Position numbers and translations under genes: made by a program. The notes under the pieces were generated by a model. It saw only the letters and a list, made by a program, of their open reading frames with translations, had not been told where the DNA came from and searched no databases. This document shows positions 39,533 to 52,334 of a stretch of 64,000 bases of DNA, in pieces (the stretch's first letter is position 1; each line of letters opens with the position of its first letter). This stretch comes from Sthenelais limicola (Eukaryota > Annelida > Polychaeta > Phyllodocida > Sigalionidae), in assembly GCA_942159475.1 (NCBI GenBank), contig OW804097.1:36096298-36160297 (forward strand). Direction: 5' to 3'.

Positions 39533-39949
39533 TTCAGGAAAATGAGTCACAAGTCGCAGAATTGTTATTTTTCAAAGTGTTTTATTCACAAGAGGTATTT
39601 GCTGGAACGTTTTCGTTTTGGGGTTGCTGAACGATGTTTGTACAATTAATACATGTACCTAATTTCAAGACAGTGTATTGAATATATCCCTGTATTTCTA
39701 AGGCCATCATATAGAGCATATTTAACTACTTTACTTGTAAATGTCCACCCAGAAATATAGCAAACTGTTTTTTTTAAACTAAAAATATCAATCTTAAAAT
39801 ATAGAAATAAGATAGATAGATACATATATGGTATCCTAATGTTTACTATCATTGGAATCGGCTTGATCCCACCTTTTCAAATATGATGATATCTCAAAAT
39901 CCATTGTTTGCGACTTATGACTCATTTCCCCGAAACACATCTCATTTTT
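39533..39949. mobile_element. Family B MITE
   Basis: Full length; left end ATGAGTCACAAGTCGCAGAA; right end GACTTATGACTCATTTCCCC. Confidence 0.84.
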
Positions 39950-41711
39950 GTTATAGGAAGTATTTGACATTCGCCATTCAGTAACTGACTCCACAAGACC
40001 AAGAACCAAACTTTAACTATTTTTTTTAAAAAAAGCAACATATTGCTTCCTGACCTTAGCCTGACCGTATTTTCTTAAGATAATTTTCTACTCAAGTCCC
40101 CCAAGCGTTTACCAATCAGTCCATCTCGCTCTTTCTCGCCGCCGGACCGAGACTGCACGAGGGTAGAAGGAAAGGAGGCCGCTGCAGGTTTCCTTCCCTC
40201 TGGACCAGCGTTCCAGCTAAAATATTAATCACTCCATCTTCATAATTACCGCCTTGTATTCTCCTAATTAAAAAGGAAATTGTTTGGACTCATGCCGCTG
40301 CGATGGATTGAAAAGTTGGCGAGATGCCAGTAGATCCGTCCAATCGCTTTTAGTAGTGCTTACTAGTCGTTTTGTGCCTCCCCCGATAGATGTCGTGTGC
40401 CACCATGACTAGAGGTGCGTTATGATCCGTGTGGAAAATCAATTAAAAGAATGACAGCAGAAAATGGGTCTAAATGAATTAGTTTTATTGTGGCTAGGCT
40501 GGGATAGAAGGCATACACCAATGCCAGACACACTGAGCGTTACAGATCAGTGGGTTCCATTGATAAACACTGGTGAACTATCATAGACATGGGTGAGTGG
40601 GTTTATTCCTCGAGCTGGTAGTATGGAAGCCCCCTCCCTTCCATTCCTCCCTTCCACATCCCAAGCCATTCTATAGCCAGGCTCAACAGAAGCAGCCAAT
40701 CTTCCATGAACCGGGAATCACTGGTCCGGAATAACTCTCTTTAAACCCCACAGGTGACAGCATGGTCACCGATGGAGCGCTAATTCTATGGCGTCACAAT
40801 TAGTCTGTAATTTGCGTACTACGTCACAATAAGCGCGGCCTTGTAATAGTCGGGGTGCGTTGCTCGGTTGGTGGTGGTGACGGGCGCATGGCTTTGTTCA
40901 CAAACTCATAAATTCAGACTCGGAGTCTATCATTTCGTTCTACCTCGCAGCGGGCGCCCGCTCAACGTCAGACAACGTCAAAGGACGTCAGACTCAACGT
41001 CAATACTAGCTTCCGCCGAGGCCAAACCCAGCTAGATAAATAATGACCCTGATATGTTGATATGGAAGCAGGGGATCGATATGCTGTTGATATGGAATGC
41101 AAATCAATGTGTTTTTAGAACTAAACTGGGCATAATGGAAAACACAGAGGCGCTTTTATGTCATCGCTTGCAGGGAGAGGAAGTTTGAATTTGGAAAAAT
41201 GACACTGGGTTCTTAAAGTTATTTACTTCTCTGAACATTGAAAACTGCCCCCAGGTTCAATAAAATGGCAGTAAAAACGACCCATTTGAAATTCTAAACT
41301 CTAGTGATCGGATTTTTTAAAAACATTTTTTGTTGTTGCTTATATTGAATTATATAATTCACTAATATAATGGAGAATCATAGCAAAGTATATATAATGC
41401 ACCAGATCAACATGAACAAAAAATCCATTTCTAAAAAAAATCAGAGGGTTCATCAATGTGTATTAAATCGGATCGGCAATTTTTCCTAATAAAACTGATT
41501 ATTTACCACTGCATTTTTTTCTTACATGTGGTGTTATACCTCATTGTGTCACATCTATAATTTTTAATTCATGTGTGCTAGCTCCTTCCCCTATGAAGGT
41601 ATATCCATATTTACAAGGCAACAAAACCAACGTTCATATTCTACCGAATCTTCACTCCTTTATGTTACATCCATTATAACAGTGGTATAATTATACGATA
41701 TTTCTTTTCAG

Positions 41712-41847
41712 TCGGATATAATCCACCAGAGTGCATTGGAATTGATTCACTCTGAGGACAGGGAAGACTTCAAGAATCAGCTCAATTGGCGCTCACAGCT
41801 CGGGACAGACCAACAGGAAATGTCTTTACAAGAGGCCCTTTTACCAG
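41712..41847 (+). CDS. Ahr: AhR-like gene, exon c: PAS-A helices and loop
   Basis: 136 nt after acceptor tttcttttcag and before donor CAG|gtaagc. It encodes SDIIHQSALELIHSEDREDF, then a polar loop with Asn-Gln-Leu-Asn-Trp and Gln-Glu-Met-Ser-Leu-Gln-Glu, ending one base into a Glu codon (phase 1). The SD(I/V)IHQS..ELIH.EDR block is the diagnostic AhR PAS-A helix. The loop after NW is much shorter than the low-complexity PAS-A loop of vertebrate AhRs, which is common among invertebrate members. The 5996-nt intron upstream holds a B element, a minisatellite and a C element. Confidence 0.95.
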
Positions 41848-41885
41848 GTAAGCTTTTACACTAAAAACTGGCATCTTAAAATCTT

Positions 41886-41970
41886 GAGTGAGTGAGTGAG
41901 TGAGATTGGTTGCTTTACGCCCTTATCAAAACACTGAAGGTTCTATCAAGGGCGGGAGAGCTGAGAGGGA
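41886..41970 (-). mobile_element. Family C fragment (tail half)
   Basis: Only the tail-proximal part (GAGTGAGTGAGATTGGTTGC to GGCGGGAGAGCTGAGAG), immediately joined to a second copy. 38 bp after the donor of exon c. Confidence 0.78.
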
Positions 41971-42157
41971 GTGAGTGAGTGAGTGAGTGACATTGGTTGC
42001 TTTACGCCCTTATCAAAACACTGAAGGTTCTATCAAGGGCGGGAGAGCTGAGAGGGGGGCAGTTTAAGATCTTACCCAGGAAATAGAGACAGAAAAGAAG
42101 GTAGAGAGAGACAAAAAAAAGAAACAGAAAGGCACTTTATGGTCGTACCCAGGACCA
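41971..42157 (-). mobile_element. Family C retroposon
   Basis: Complete copy abutting the fragment. It shares the variant AAAACACTGAAGGTTCTATC with it, so the pair probably arose by local duplication or unequal exchange. Confidence 0.8.
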
Positions 42158-43334
42158 CCTTAATATACTGAGCACCAACAATGATGTGTGACCATAGTAG
42201 CTATTACCATTATTTGGATGACTGCAAAGATCTAAGGTGTAGGCTCCGGGTCACAATGTAAAACACAACGGTAGGCACCGAGTGTAGGCCGCATCTATCC
42301 ACGCATTAATTGCAAAGGCTATCTATTAATCGATTTCACTCTTCTATGCCTTTTGATGAAAATTAAAAAAATATATTTTATATACGCTTGAAAAACTAAA
42401 GAGTGAATCTAATGAATAATAATAAGTAGTAGTAGGGGTAGTGAAAGTAGTTGTAGAAGTAGAAGAAGTTCTACATAGTTGTAGAATGGAAAGAAGAAGG
42501 GGAAAGAAGAGGAAGAAGAACAACCCATACTTGTTCATATTCATTTTTAGCTATCATCATCTCTATTTCATGTTTAGTTTAGAAAGCTAAGTTAGAGAAA
42601 CCTATTCAACAAACTGTTGTTTGTCCAACAGCTTGCACTGTTATCTCTTGCCTATGAATAAAACTCGTCACAGCGCAACATGAACATGTTATGACCAGTG
42701 GGTGTGATAAGCGACATGTTACTTGGTTCGCTTGGGCCTCACGAGAGGGCGTCTTGGTGATGGGAACTGGTGTGCCGGGGGACCAGGGGGAGTCAGCCTG
42801 TCATCACCTGGCGGGAGAACCGGGGACCCGTCCACCTGCCGCCTCCAAGAGCCACGTGAATAATTCACGTAGACGATGAATACCAAACGAGAAAACGCGA
42901 GACTTGGCGCTAGGCAGGGAATTCTGGGACTGTCAATAATGGCACTGCAGGCAAATCTTATCCTGATTGGCCATTGCCAATGCATAGAATTCGTTGGGGA
43001 TGGATGGGTGTGGGGGCTGCATAGTGCCTCAAATAGGATCAGACGAAAATATTTTTGTTTTGCAATGATTTAAAGAAAGTGTATGGGCAATTCTTTGTTG
43101 TTTTATGTTTTTTATATTGATAGCATTACGTCAAATAGACAATGTTTCTCAGCATTATCAAGTGAAAAAAGAAAATGCTCAAAATAGGCCTATTCATAAT
43201 CTACATAATACACATAACAATGTAAGACTGGAAGGACAAGTAAAGTTCAAATACATTAATTTGTCTTCCTACCATCCATTTCAAGTATTTATACATTATT
43301 ATATTATTGAATAATTCTTTGTTTCTCTTTTCAG

Positions 43335-43408
43335 AAAACAATCACGTTTTACAAAGATGTTTTACCGTCCGATTCCGCTGTCTTCTAGACAACACCTCAG
43401 GTTTTATT
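43335..43408 (+). CDS. Ahr: AhR-like gene, exon d: end of PAS-A
   Basis: Short 74-nt exon (acceptor cttttcag, donor ATT|gtaagt). With the G carried over from exon c it reads E-NNHVLQRCFTVRFRCLLDN then TSGFI, ending in phase 0. R(C/V)F..R.RCLLDN(S/T)SGF is the conserved closing strand of AhR PAS-A. Here it is a small separate exon. The following intron is the largest internal one seen (11.3 kb). Confidence 0.94.
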
Positions 43409-43594
43409 GTAAGTGAAATCAAATTTCCGAGTTTGCTTCCATTTTATTTGCCTGTTAAATCGATGCATAAACAATCCCTCATTTCACCCATGTGAATGTT
43501 TCCTGTCCATTTGAAAGAATTTCATTTGAAAAAATAGACTGACTATTGGGAACCATTATGTCTATAAGGAGCGCGATTGGTTGCAAGGACGATA

Positions 43595-43830
43595 TGGGTG
43601 AGATTTTCCGAAAATGTACAATTGTCAGCTCTACAAATTTAGAAAACACTGCGCAATTAGACTGTAAAATGGTCAATACTAGGTATATATCTGAGTATAT
43701 TTGACATTGCCTTGATTACAAAATCTGTTTGGTTATGTTGAACTGGATTTTGAACCTGATTTTCGTCTTAAATTTGGGTTATTTGAGAGGATTGGTGAAG
43801 GCCAATTGTACATTTTCTGGCAATTTCACC
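43595..43830 (+). mobile_element. Family A MITE, subtype A2
   Basis: GGGTGAGATTTTCCG left end and GGCAATTTCACC right end; flanks gatat/catat. 186 bp downstream of exon d. Confidence 0.86.
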
Positions 43831-44113
43831 CATATTTACAATAATATACGAATGTAATACTCTACCATTTCCCACATTCATCCCAAGCTCCTTGGAATCC
43901 ATTAATACAATGTATGAGAGGAGTTTTATTGGGATATTTAGATAAGAGCCATTAAATTTGTATACAGTTGATGCGTGTGATATCGCTTCCTTCACTGCGC
44001 TCCTAAAGCACTTTCAGGCGACATTGATACCAACATAACTACCACCCTTAATGTATCTCCAATATCGCCCACCGCCATTATCCCTGCACCCACCCTCTGA
44101 TCCCGCCTCTCTG

Positions 44114-44121
44114 TGACGTCA
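44114..44121. promoter_or_regulatory. CRE palindrome
   Basis: TGACGTCA in a short CG-richer block (44090-44360) of intron d/e. No TATA box was seen at suitable spacing on either strand. Confidence 0.25.
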
Positions 44122-44787
44122 CTCGGCCTCTTATCTCTCGAACCTCACCTTGTTTGAGATATGTCCGCCTGGGGGCAGCGCATTAGCGGAGAGATCAGGT
44201 TTTTCACCTATTATCGTCGGCCATATATACTCGCAGACTTCCTCTAATCTCAAGGTTCGCTGGCGCAGGCTGGCGGCGCCACAGTGAACTAACAACTCAC
44301 GGACATACCACGTGACCCCGGGAATTGATCTTGCCTCGTCCCGGGGTAATGATCGACCAATGAGATTTAGCCTTGGGGTGGGGTGACACTGAGTGCCAGC
44401 ATTACCCTGCTGAAAATAATATATATATCTAATGAAGTAAATGTGAGAGAGCAGTGAGAGAGAGAGAGCCTCCAGAACCGTATAATTCGTCGAATAATTG
44501 TCCAATTTTGAATCGTGAGTGAATTATTCGGTGATTACATATATTTTGACCATGGTCGGTCTCTATTTAAAAAACTCAAACAGTTAGGAGACGAAATTCC
44601 ATCCCAGGTTACTCAATAATAATTAAGGCCCTATCCAAATAAATACATAGGCTACGTCAGGAAGAGTAACATACCTGCACACTCAAAACCTGCACACCGA
44701 AAACACAAACCAGGCCAACACTCGTATTGTTAGTAGTATAGGAAATGGGAGATGGTAGCTATATGTACATGTGATTCAGCTTCTCAG

Positions 44788-44928
44788 CAAAGTGCCATTA
44801 TAATTCCATTAAGACCGCAAAATGTCATTATATTCCCATTAAGACGCCGAGTTCTAGGCTAGGAAACTGATTAGCGAAGTAGGCTGACATACCATTCTTA
44901 TCTGATCTAAGGGTTTGGGCCTAGAGTG
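44788..44928 (+). mobile_element. Family E MITE, 5'-truncated
   Basis: Begins at CAAAGTGCCATTATAATTCC and runs to TTTGGGCCTAGAG. Confidence 0.82.
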
Positions 44929-45029
44929 TGCTGGATTTGGACCCAGTGTCACGAGAGAGAACTTTATGGATTCATATCCCACCGTGGCCCCAGTGCTGTC
45001 TGACTGGGTTGTCAAAGATCATCCTTGTG

Positions 45030-45186
45030 TGTGAGTGAGTGAGTGAGATTGGTTGCTTTACGCCCTTATCAACACATTTAACATGGTTATATCAAGGGCG
45101 GGAGAGCTGAGAGGGAGGCAGTTTATAATCCTACCCAGGAAATAGAGATAGAGAAGAAAGGAGAGAGAGACAGAGAAAAGAGACAG
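45030..45186 (-). mobile_element. Family C retroposon, head-truncated
   Basis: Runs from the (GAGT)n side through ACATTTAACATGGTTATATC to the A/G-rich part; the head motif GGCACTTTATGG is absent. Confidence 0.8.
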
Positions 45187-45619
45187 TGGTACTCGTTAAA
45201 GGTCCACTGCTAATATTAAAAAAGAATAGGGTATTACACCCATTAGTGTGTTTCATCTCAACAAGCAGGTAGTATACTACCCCAGGAGAAGGTGGAAGTC
45301 CAGCTATATATTGAAATGAACTAAATAACCTGGTAAAATACCACACAAAAAGATAAGTGATCACAGCAACTTACTATCCACCAAGACCATGGGAAGGGAA
45401 ACCTACCAAGGTCAGTCTATCAACCATGGCAAGACTGATTAAAAGGCCAGGTGTGGACACCCTTCTCTCATCCCATCCACTCCAGCGTCCAATAATCTAC
45501 ACACACTCTAATTAGATGACAATACTATGAGCAATTAGCATTCTCTATGGGCTGGTTTCCACTGCTCAAGATGTTAAGATGTGATTTGATTTGAAACATC
45601 GCCACTTGTAAGCATATAT

Positions 45620-45858
45620 GGGTGAAATTGTTAGAAAATGTACAATTAACCTTCACCAATTTTCTCAAATAACCCAAGTTAAAGACGAGAATAAAGCTCA
45701 AAATACAGTTCAACCTAACCAAGCAGATTGCTAGAATCAATCCGATGCTGAATATACTCGAATTTATCTAGTATTGACCAAATTACAGCCTAATTCGGCA
45801 GAATTTACTAAATGTGTAGAGCTGCCAATTGTACATAAATTTTATGAAAATCTGACCC
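45620..45858 (-). mobile_element. Family A MITE
   Basis: GGGTGAAATTGTTAG left end; right end interrupted by a short AT insertion (TACATAAATTTTATG) before CTGACCC. Confidence 0.84.
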
Positions 45859-46411
45859 ATATCTAGTTGAAAGAAATTATCTAAGCCTTTCGGGGAAAAG
45901 GCATAGCAAACAAGAAATATTTGACTTTTCTATTTGAAAACAAAACCTTTAACAAAACCCCTCATGAATTGAGATACTATTGGAAACTTTACAATTGAGT
46001 TAAATTAACTTATTGAAAAAGCAGTTTACCTAGTATAATACCATAGCAATTTATGAACTGGTGGTAAGGCTAAATGAGGAATGTAGGACAGATTTCTCCA
46101 GTAAAGGAAAACATGGTAACATTTCCACCTGTGGCAGGTGTGCTGCGTCTTACCTGTATACCAATACTAATCAGTGGCTTAGTACAGGTAATCACTCTCT
46201 CCTGTACCTGGCCATCTGGTCTGGAGACGCTGGAGAGTGAGATAGCATCATAGAACATAATACCTACTTCTCTTGTTATGTTTCCCTGACATTTAGAATC
46301 ATAACAACAAGTTTAACCAGACAGAGTATATGTGGATGATGTTAAAGCTGTAGTTTCAGCTATTACGAGAAGAAAACACATTTACCTATTGTTTGAGTTA
46401 TAAGACTGAAT

Positions 46412-46596
46412 TAATTCTGCTAAATTAGACTGTAAAATGGTCAATACTAGGTATATCTGAGGATATTTGACATTGCCTTGATTCAAACAATCTGTTTGGT
46501 TATGTTGAACTGAATTTTGAACCTCATTCTTGTCTTAAATTTGGGTTATTTGAGAGAATTGGTGAAGGTGAATTGTACAGTTTCTGGCGATTTCAC
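46412..46596 (+). mobile_element. Family A MITE, 5'-truncated
   Basis: Begins inside the element (ATTCTGCTAAATTAGACTG) and runs to the GGCGATTTCAC end; about 50 bp of the left end is missing. Confidence 0.82.
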
Positions 46597-47731
46597 ACTT
46601 ATAATGGAATAGCATTATATATATTCGGTTTTGCCACAAGAACATGGGAGTATTTTTGTTTATTCCCACTACTTCTTAGTGGCAGAGTTTCTCTGGGCGA
46701 TACTAGGGGATCTAGAGTGGTGGGAAGTTATTGTGACTTTGATGGATGACCCCTGGTGGAAAGAGCGTGCACTGTCAGTTATCCACTTGTCCACCAGGTG
46801 GCCAAGATTGATGACTTGTTCTGTGGACGGACAGTGTGAGAGCCTCACGGGAGAATGGTACAATCTGGGGGTATTTAGCTCCCACCATCCACCCCCAAAT
46901 GCGCCATATTCTACTGAGCCCCCAACACTTTTGCACCCTCCACCCCACCTTTCCTGCTCCATCGACTTTTCAGCACATATTGCCATCTTCACAAGTCCGC
47001 GACCTCTCTTAGCTGCAGTGCTGTGTTGTTGGCCATACCCTTAAAATGGCCAATGCATTAACTATAGTTCTGTAGGCAATGAACTCAACATTCCCTTGTG
47101 GTTATAGGTTTGCGTCTGAAAGGGAACTTCTCCCATTGATTTGCAAAATATGAGTCTGACAAAAAAAGATAATCACATGTTTTTCTATATCAAGGATATC
47201 ATGTTAAATAATCAGTTCCCCAATGGGGGACAATAATACATCTGTATAAGATGGAAGACCTGAAATTAGCTTTCAGATGCGGGTCTCCTTTTTGTACAAC
47301 TCTTTTGTATGAATAAGAAATACATTGAATTGAATTAAATAAGGCTATCCCTGGGTAAACTGTCCCCTTTTTAGACGAAGATAAAGAAGGCCAACTGATC
47401 AAAACAGCAGTCTTTAGTCTAATGACTCTTTCCGTCAGAGCCTTGACCGTATCCCCACTCCTCCTGTGCATCATATCCGTAGTAGGGCAAGGCGTCACTT
47501 CTGTGAAGGCCGTTCACTGGTAATGGCCGAGGAACGCCTGGAATTGGCGTTCACACCTTGACCCTGGAGGGGCGTGGGTGAATTGAACCTTTCTCAGCGA
47601 GGGTGGCAGGTATTTTTAACTTCTCCAACTCATGTGTTTCATTTTGGAGACAGTTTGCGCTTGAGTCCTTGCAAAGAATTGAGTTCAATATATAGGAGTT
47701 GTCCAGGAATAATTGAAGAGAACAACTTAAT

Positions 47732-47965
47732 GGTCAGATCTTCAGAAAATGCACATTCGGCAGATCTACATATTTAGTAAATTCTGCTAAATTTAACTGT
47801 AAAATGGTCAATACTAGGTATATCTGACTATATTTGACATTGCCTTGATTCAAACAATCTGTTTGGTTAGATTGAACTGAATTGCGAACCTGATTTGTGT
47901 CTTAAATTTGGGGTATTTGGGAGGATTGGGGAAGATTAATTATACATTTTCGGGCGATTTCACCC
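47732..47965 (+). mobile_element. Family A MITE, subtype A2
   Basis: GGTCAGATCTTCAG left end and GGGCGATTTCACC right end. Confidence 0.85.
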
Positions 47966-49527
47966 TGTTAACGGAGATCAACTGATGTTGCATACTAATC
48001 AACCCACGTGTTCACAATGAATCCAGTACGTATGTTACCAACAAGTAATATGCATAATAAAACATATCGTACCAGCGCAAACTGAAAAGTAGCAAATGCC
48101 AATCGAGGCAGCGTCCGCTGTCATATTTACAGACGCCTGACCCCCATGTGACCGGAAGCCATGATAAAAATGTCACATGTGAACCCGGTGCATTCTGGGA
48201 ACGTTCCGCCAGAGTACCAACCCAGATATAAATGTCATTTCATGGAATCTAAACAGCATCTAAACAAAATAGCTGAGGCACATGCTAGAACATAAATAAA
48301 CTTTGCACCAAGTTTTTTTAACGACTTAATCTCATGTATATTAGTTAATTCTGGTGTTGCAGAGTATATTTGGAAATGTCATGTAAAAAGACCCTGCATA
48401 TATATTATTATTTCTGAAATTTAATTAAAACAAAGCTTCTTAGTAGGTTAATTCCCATTCACACAATTTTATAGTAAACCGCTACGTTCACCCACCCCCA
48501 CCCCACCCCACCCCCATTCCTCCCCCTTCATTGAACCTTATTCATTGTTTTGCTCGCTACTTTCAGGCATTCTCCCAGATTGCATGTTGTTTATCGGGGC
48601 CTCCTAATCTGATGTAGCTGGGCGAGAATTGCCATGAATGTATCTATTATCTTGTAGCGATTCTCCCTTTTATAATGTAGTCTTGCATACCTCATCCGCC
48701 GTACTGCCAATAAATTACAAACCTCATAATGTTACATTCAAATCAAACACCCTGCGCCTAATTTCATCGCTTTGTGTCGTCAGGAGACAGCTGGGGCAGC
48801 GAAAACTTGCCTACAATGGTCGCCTAATGGCTGCGATTGTACGAGCAAAAGGCGACAATTAGGTCTCAATACGGCGAATGAATGCCTAGCATGTTTCTGG
48901 CGACTTCTGCTGCAAGGACTTCCGTCTGATTCAATATCGTGAAATTCCTCCCTATAACGCTTTCAACACTTAACAGATTTTAATTGATGAAAAAGCGAAT
49001 TTGACTTCAATCAACATTATTATAAAAGCTTCTGCTGTGATAAAGTGAAATGATAATGGTGACAGAGATTAATGTTATTCCACAAAAAGATGATACGCCA
49101 GTAAAAGATATTATGTATACATTAAATCCGCCTATGTCAGAACCTCGATCACCTCAAGGTGCTAATTGGTTTGCATATTTCACCTTTGACAATTTATAAC
49201 TCATGCAAATGTTGCTTCTTTGCAAGCAATAGTGGATTAATAAAACGTTTATTTATAATTCAAAATGATAGCAACTCCTCAGATATGGCAGGTAAATCTT
49301 AAAGCACGATCATCGGAATTTCCTAATGATCATGGCATATTCTCCGTTGTCCTGGATACATTAAACAAGCAATTTAATCTACTGTCGCTGGAAATGAGAC
49401 TACCACATGATGCAACTCATCTCAACTCATCTTTTTAATGTAGCCTATTCCTTCTTTTTCTACCTATCACCACGAGCAAATGCATAACAGCTTGATTAAA
49501 AACAAGAAACACCCTTAAGGCGCTATA

Positions 49528-49717
49528 GGTCCTGGGTATGACCATAAAGTGCCTTTCTGTCTCTTTTCTCTGTCTCTTTCTCCCTTCCTCTCTATCACTA
49601 TTTCCTGGGTATGATCATAAACTGCCCCCCTCTCAGCTCTCCCGCCCTTGATATAACCATATTAAATGTGTTGATAAGGGCGTAAAGCAACCAATCTCAC
49701 TCACTCACTCACTCACT
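49528..49717 (+). mobile_element. Family C retroposon
   Basis: Complete. Shows that the element carries an internal direct repeat: GTCCTGGGTATGACCATAAA at the head and TTCCTGGGTATGATCATAAA about 75 bp later. Confidence 0.82.
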
Positions 49718-49732
49718 GAAGGATTCTCATGC

Positions 49733-49802
49733 GATTCTCATGCGATTTTGCGCGGCAGAGGACTCTTTTCCAGTAAATTATTTGAGAATCGCATGAGAAT
49801 CG
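49733..49802. repeat. Inverted repeat around a 35-40-bp loop
   Basis: ATTCTCATGCGATTCTCA is followed after a loop by TGAGAATCGCATGAGAATCG; the left arm also repeats TTCTCATGCGAT in tandem. Starts 15 bp after a C element tail. Confidence 0.7.
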
Positions 49803-50431
49803 GCTTAGTGGACTAGGCCCTTGATACACATGCTGCAGCTGAACTCATGGAACTGAGTATTCATTCAGACCGCTCAAGAAAATACTACCAATGTTGCCAT
49901 TCCTTTAAGTAAGAACCGAGTCACTGGTACAAGTGAGCAGCCCAGCCTTTCCCTGTCCACCTGAAAAAGACTTGTGGGGGTGCGATGACGAACGCTTACA
50001 TGTAAAAGGTGGTAATGGTTTTTGAACATGCTAAGCAACAACACTGTGAGTCAGCAAGAGATTGTTAAGGAGGTTTGGATAAGCAAGTTCAACAAGGACC
50101 AAAGAGGGACGTAACACACAGAGTTAATGATAGTATTTTATGCCATGATAGCTGTGCGTATCCACAAAAACATGGCCAGATTAGACCATGGCATAAACAT
50201 GCCTGGATTTCACTAGCGGAATCCGCTTTTCGAATGAAACCAATTTACTCCCGCTATTTTGATTGGTTACGTAATTCTAGCTGCGCCAATCAATGACGCT
50301 CATTTCATGACGCTCATTTCATGACGCAACGTTGTAGGCGCTTGTTTTTGCCGAGTCAGAGGGTTGCGAGACATGAAATGAAGGTAAATAACTCTTAAAT
50401 AACTCTTAAATATATATATCATGGCATAAAA

Positions 50432-50598
50432 ATATAACTAAACGTGAGCTGCATATGGGGCAACGCATTCACAAAACGCTCGTGCCTTTTGGTGAGTGTC
50501 TTTCACGCGTGCCTTCGGCACTTGTGAAAGACACTCACCAAAAGTCACTTGCGTTTTGTGAATACGTTGCCCCATATGCAGCTCGGGTTTAGTTATAT
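50432..50598. repeat. 167-bp near-perfect palindrome
   Basis: Two ~80-bp arms (ATATAACTAAACGTGAGCTG ... TGAGTGTCTTTCAC and its complement) meet at GTGCC-TTC-GGCAC with few mismatches. It could fold into a long cruciform or transcribe as a hairpin. Not part of families A to E. Confidence 0.88.
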
Positions 50599-50692
50599 CT
50601 TAGTATCACATATATTTCACGGACGAAAGCTGAGGAATACGATAAACCGAAACCATTGAGCTTATACGAACACTGCGATTATTTGTGATGTG

Positions 50693-51091
50693 TTTTAGGT
50701 AAAGGAGTCACAAGTCTCAAAATTGATATTTTTTAAGTGATTTATTCACAAGATGTCTTATTAGGAATGTTTGGGGTATATATTAACGCGTTTAGTTCTT
50801 TGAATACATGTACCAAATCTTAGGACCGTATGTTAAATATATCTATAGTGATTTCTAGGGTCATCTTATAGAGTATATTTGGCTTCTTTACTATATATCC
50901 ACCCAGAAATATTGCAAACATTTGTTTTAAAATACAAATTAAAATACAAATCTAAAATATATAGAATATATTTCCTATGTCCTACTGTTTACTATCATTA
51001 GAATCCCCTTGATCTCATCTTCTCAAATATGATCATATCTCAAAATCCATTTTTTGCTATTTGTGACTCATTTACCTGAAACACATCACAT
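50693..51091. mobile_element. Family B MITE
   Basis: Full length; left end AAGGAGTCACAAGTCTC; right end TATTTGTGACTCATTTACCTG. Confidence 0.84.
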
Positions 51092-51939
51092 TTAGTATTG
51101 GGTCACGAGTCTTCCCACTGGCTCCCATGAATGGAGTGGCAAAGTAAGAACACAGAGAGAAGCAGGGAATGAAAGATATAAGAGACAATAGATGTTAAAA
51201 GAACACTTACTCATATAAACACAAACATACTGATCGACTGTCATTTAACCTTTCATCCATTCATCAAAGACACCACACACACAGAAAGTCCCCTTTAGAG
51301 TAAGGCGTATATAAGCAATTCAATCGATCACGCCATGTCCTCCTCTCGCATCCTCAGTCCGCCAGCTTGGCGCCTGGCTGATACCAGTCTGTGTGTGAGC
51401 GTCTGTAGTGCGTCTGTAGTACTGGAGGACACCCAGGAGGAGCTGTAGTTGCTCAGAGCTGCTCCATGTACATCTTTAGCTCGGGAAGTTCTCTTGACCT
51501 TCATCCGACCTTCATGTGCACTCTCAATGCTATGTACATATTCCCCATATTATATCGATTGCCACTCTGTCATTCGCAGAGACTTGCTTGTTTGTATTTA
51601 TTCATAAGCTCTTGTAATAAATACAATATCTTCAGCTTACATATAGGTTTTACTATAACAAATTAATTGTGACGTACGACCAACGATTCTATAGATGTAG
51701 GATCGTTTGTACGACCGTTTATTAATTATTTCACCCTCAGATTGGATAGATAGGATCAACAATGTTCAATTAGCTTAAAAATACTTTTGGACCTTCTTCA
51801 TATGTTAAAACAATGAGTGACTGTAGTGATCTGTAGTTTTTCCAAGATATAAAATAGAAAATACAGCCGATTTCTGAATCCAACTACTTCATAAAAAAAA
51901 TACCTTCATTACCATAATACAATAAAAGGAAATAGGGAG

Positions 51940-52120
51940 TTAGTGAGTGAGATTGGTTGCTTTACGCCCTTATCAACACATTTAATATGGTTATATCATG
52001 GGCGGGAGTGCTGAGAGGGCGGCAGTTTATTATCATACCCAGGAAATAGAGATAGAGAGGAAGGGAGAGAGAGAAAGAGAAAAGAGACAGAAAGGCACTT
52101 TATGGTCATACCCAAGACCA
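51940..52120 (-). mobile_element. Family C retroposon with 10-bp target duplication
   Basis: Complete copy. aaatagggag is repeated on both sides (51930-51939 and 52137-52146), with a short A-rich stretch before the second copy. Confidence 0.82.
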
Positions 52121-52334
52121 CAAAAAAAAATATAAAAAATAGGGAGGTGGTACTGAACTGGAGTTATTGTTATATAGACAATGGGATGGTATTGTCCGGG
52201 ACATCGCTGCTTTATATATTTCCAGTGGAAATAGTTTTATGGGAGGACATAACTCTATCTCAGTTAGTGAATCGATCTCGGTGCCAAATTCTCAAATGTA
52301 ATGTCACACCTGGTATCAGGATTAACACGTAAAT

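Larger units (their letters stand above)
35716..41711 (+). other. AhR intron b/c (5996 nt)
   Basis: Contains B, A, C and B elements in that order (35803, 37921, 39256, 39533), a 13-bp minisatellite and an NRF1-like site. Nothing recognised in 36750-37900, 38450-39240 or 39950-41700. Confidence 0.85.
41848..43334 (+). other. AhR intron c/d (1487 nt)
   Basis: Begins with two abutting family C pieces, followed by an A/G-rich stretch near 42410-42520 (agtagtagtagggg and gaagaagagg tracts). No gene recognised in the rest. Confidence 0.85.

Noticed and set aside
44131..44505. 124-aa minus-strand open frame beside a CRE
   Set aside because: No TATA, no domain, and simple repeats within; insufficient for a gene call.
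46631..47044. 137-aa open frame
   Set aside because: No start-context, splice or family support; the complementary strand is also open for 107 codons. Likely chance.
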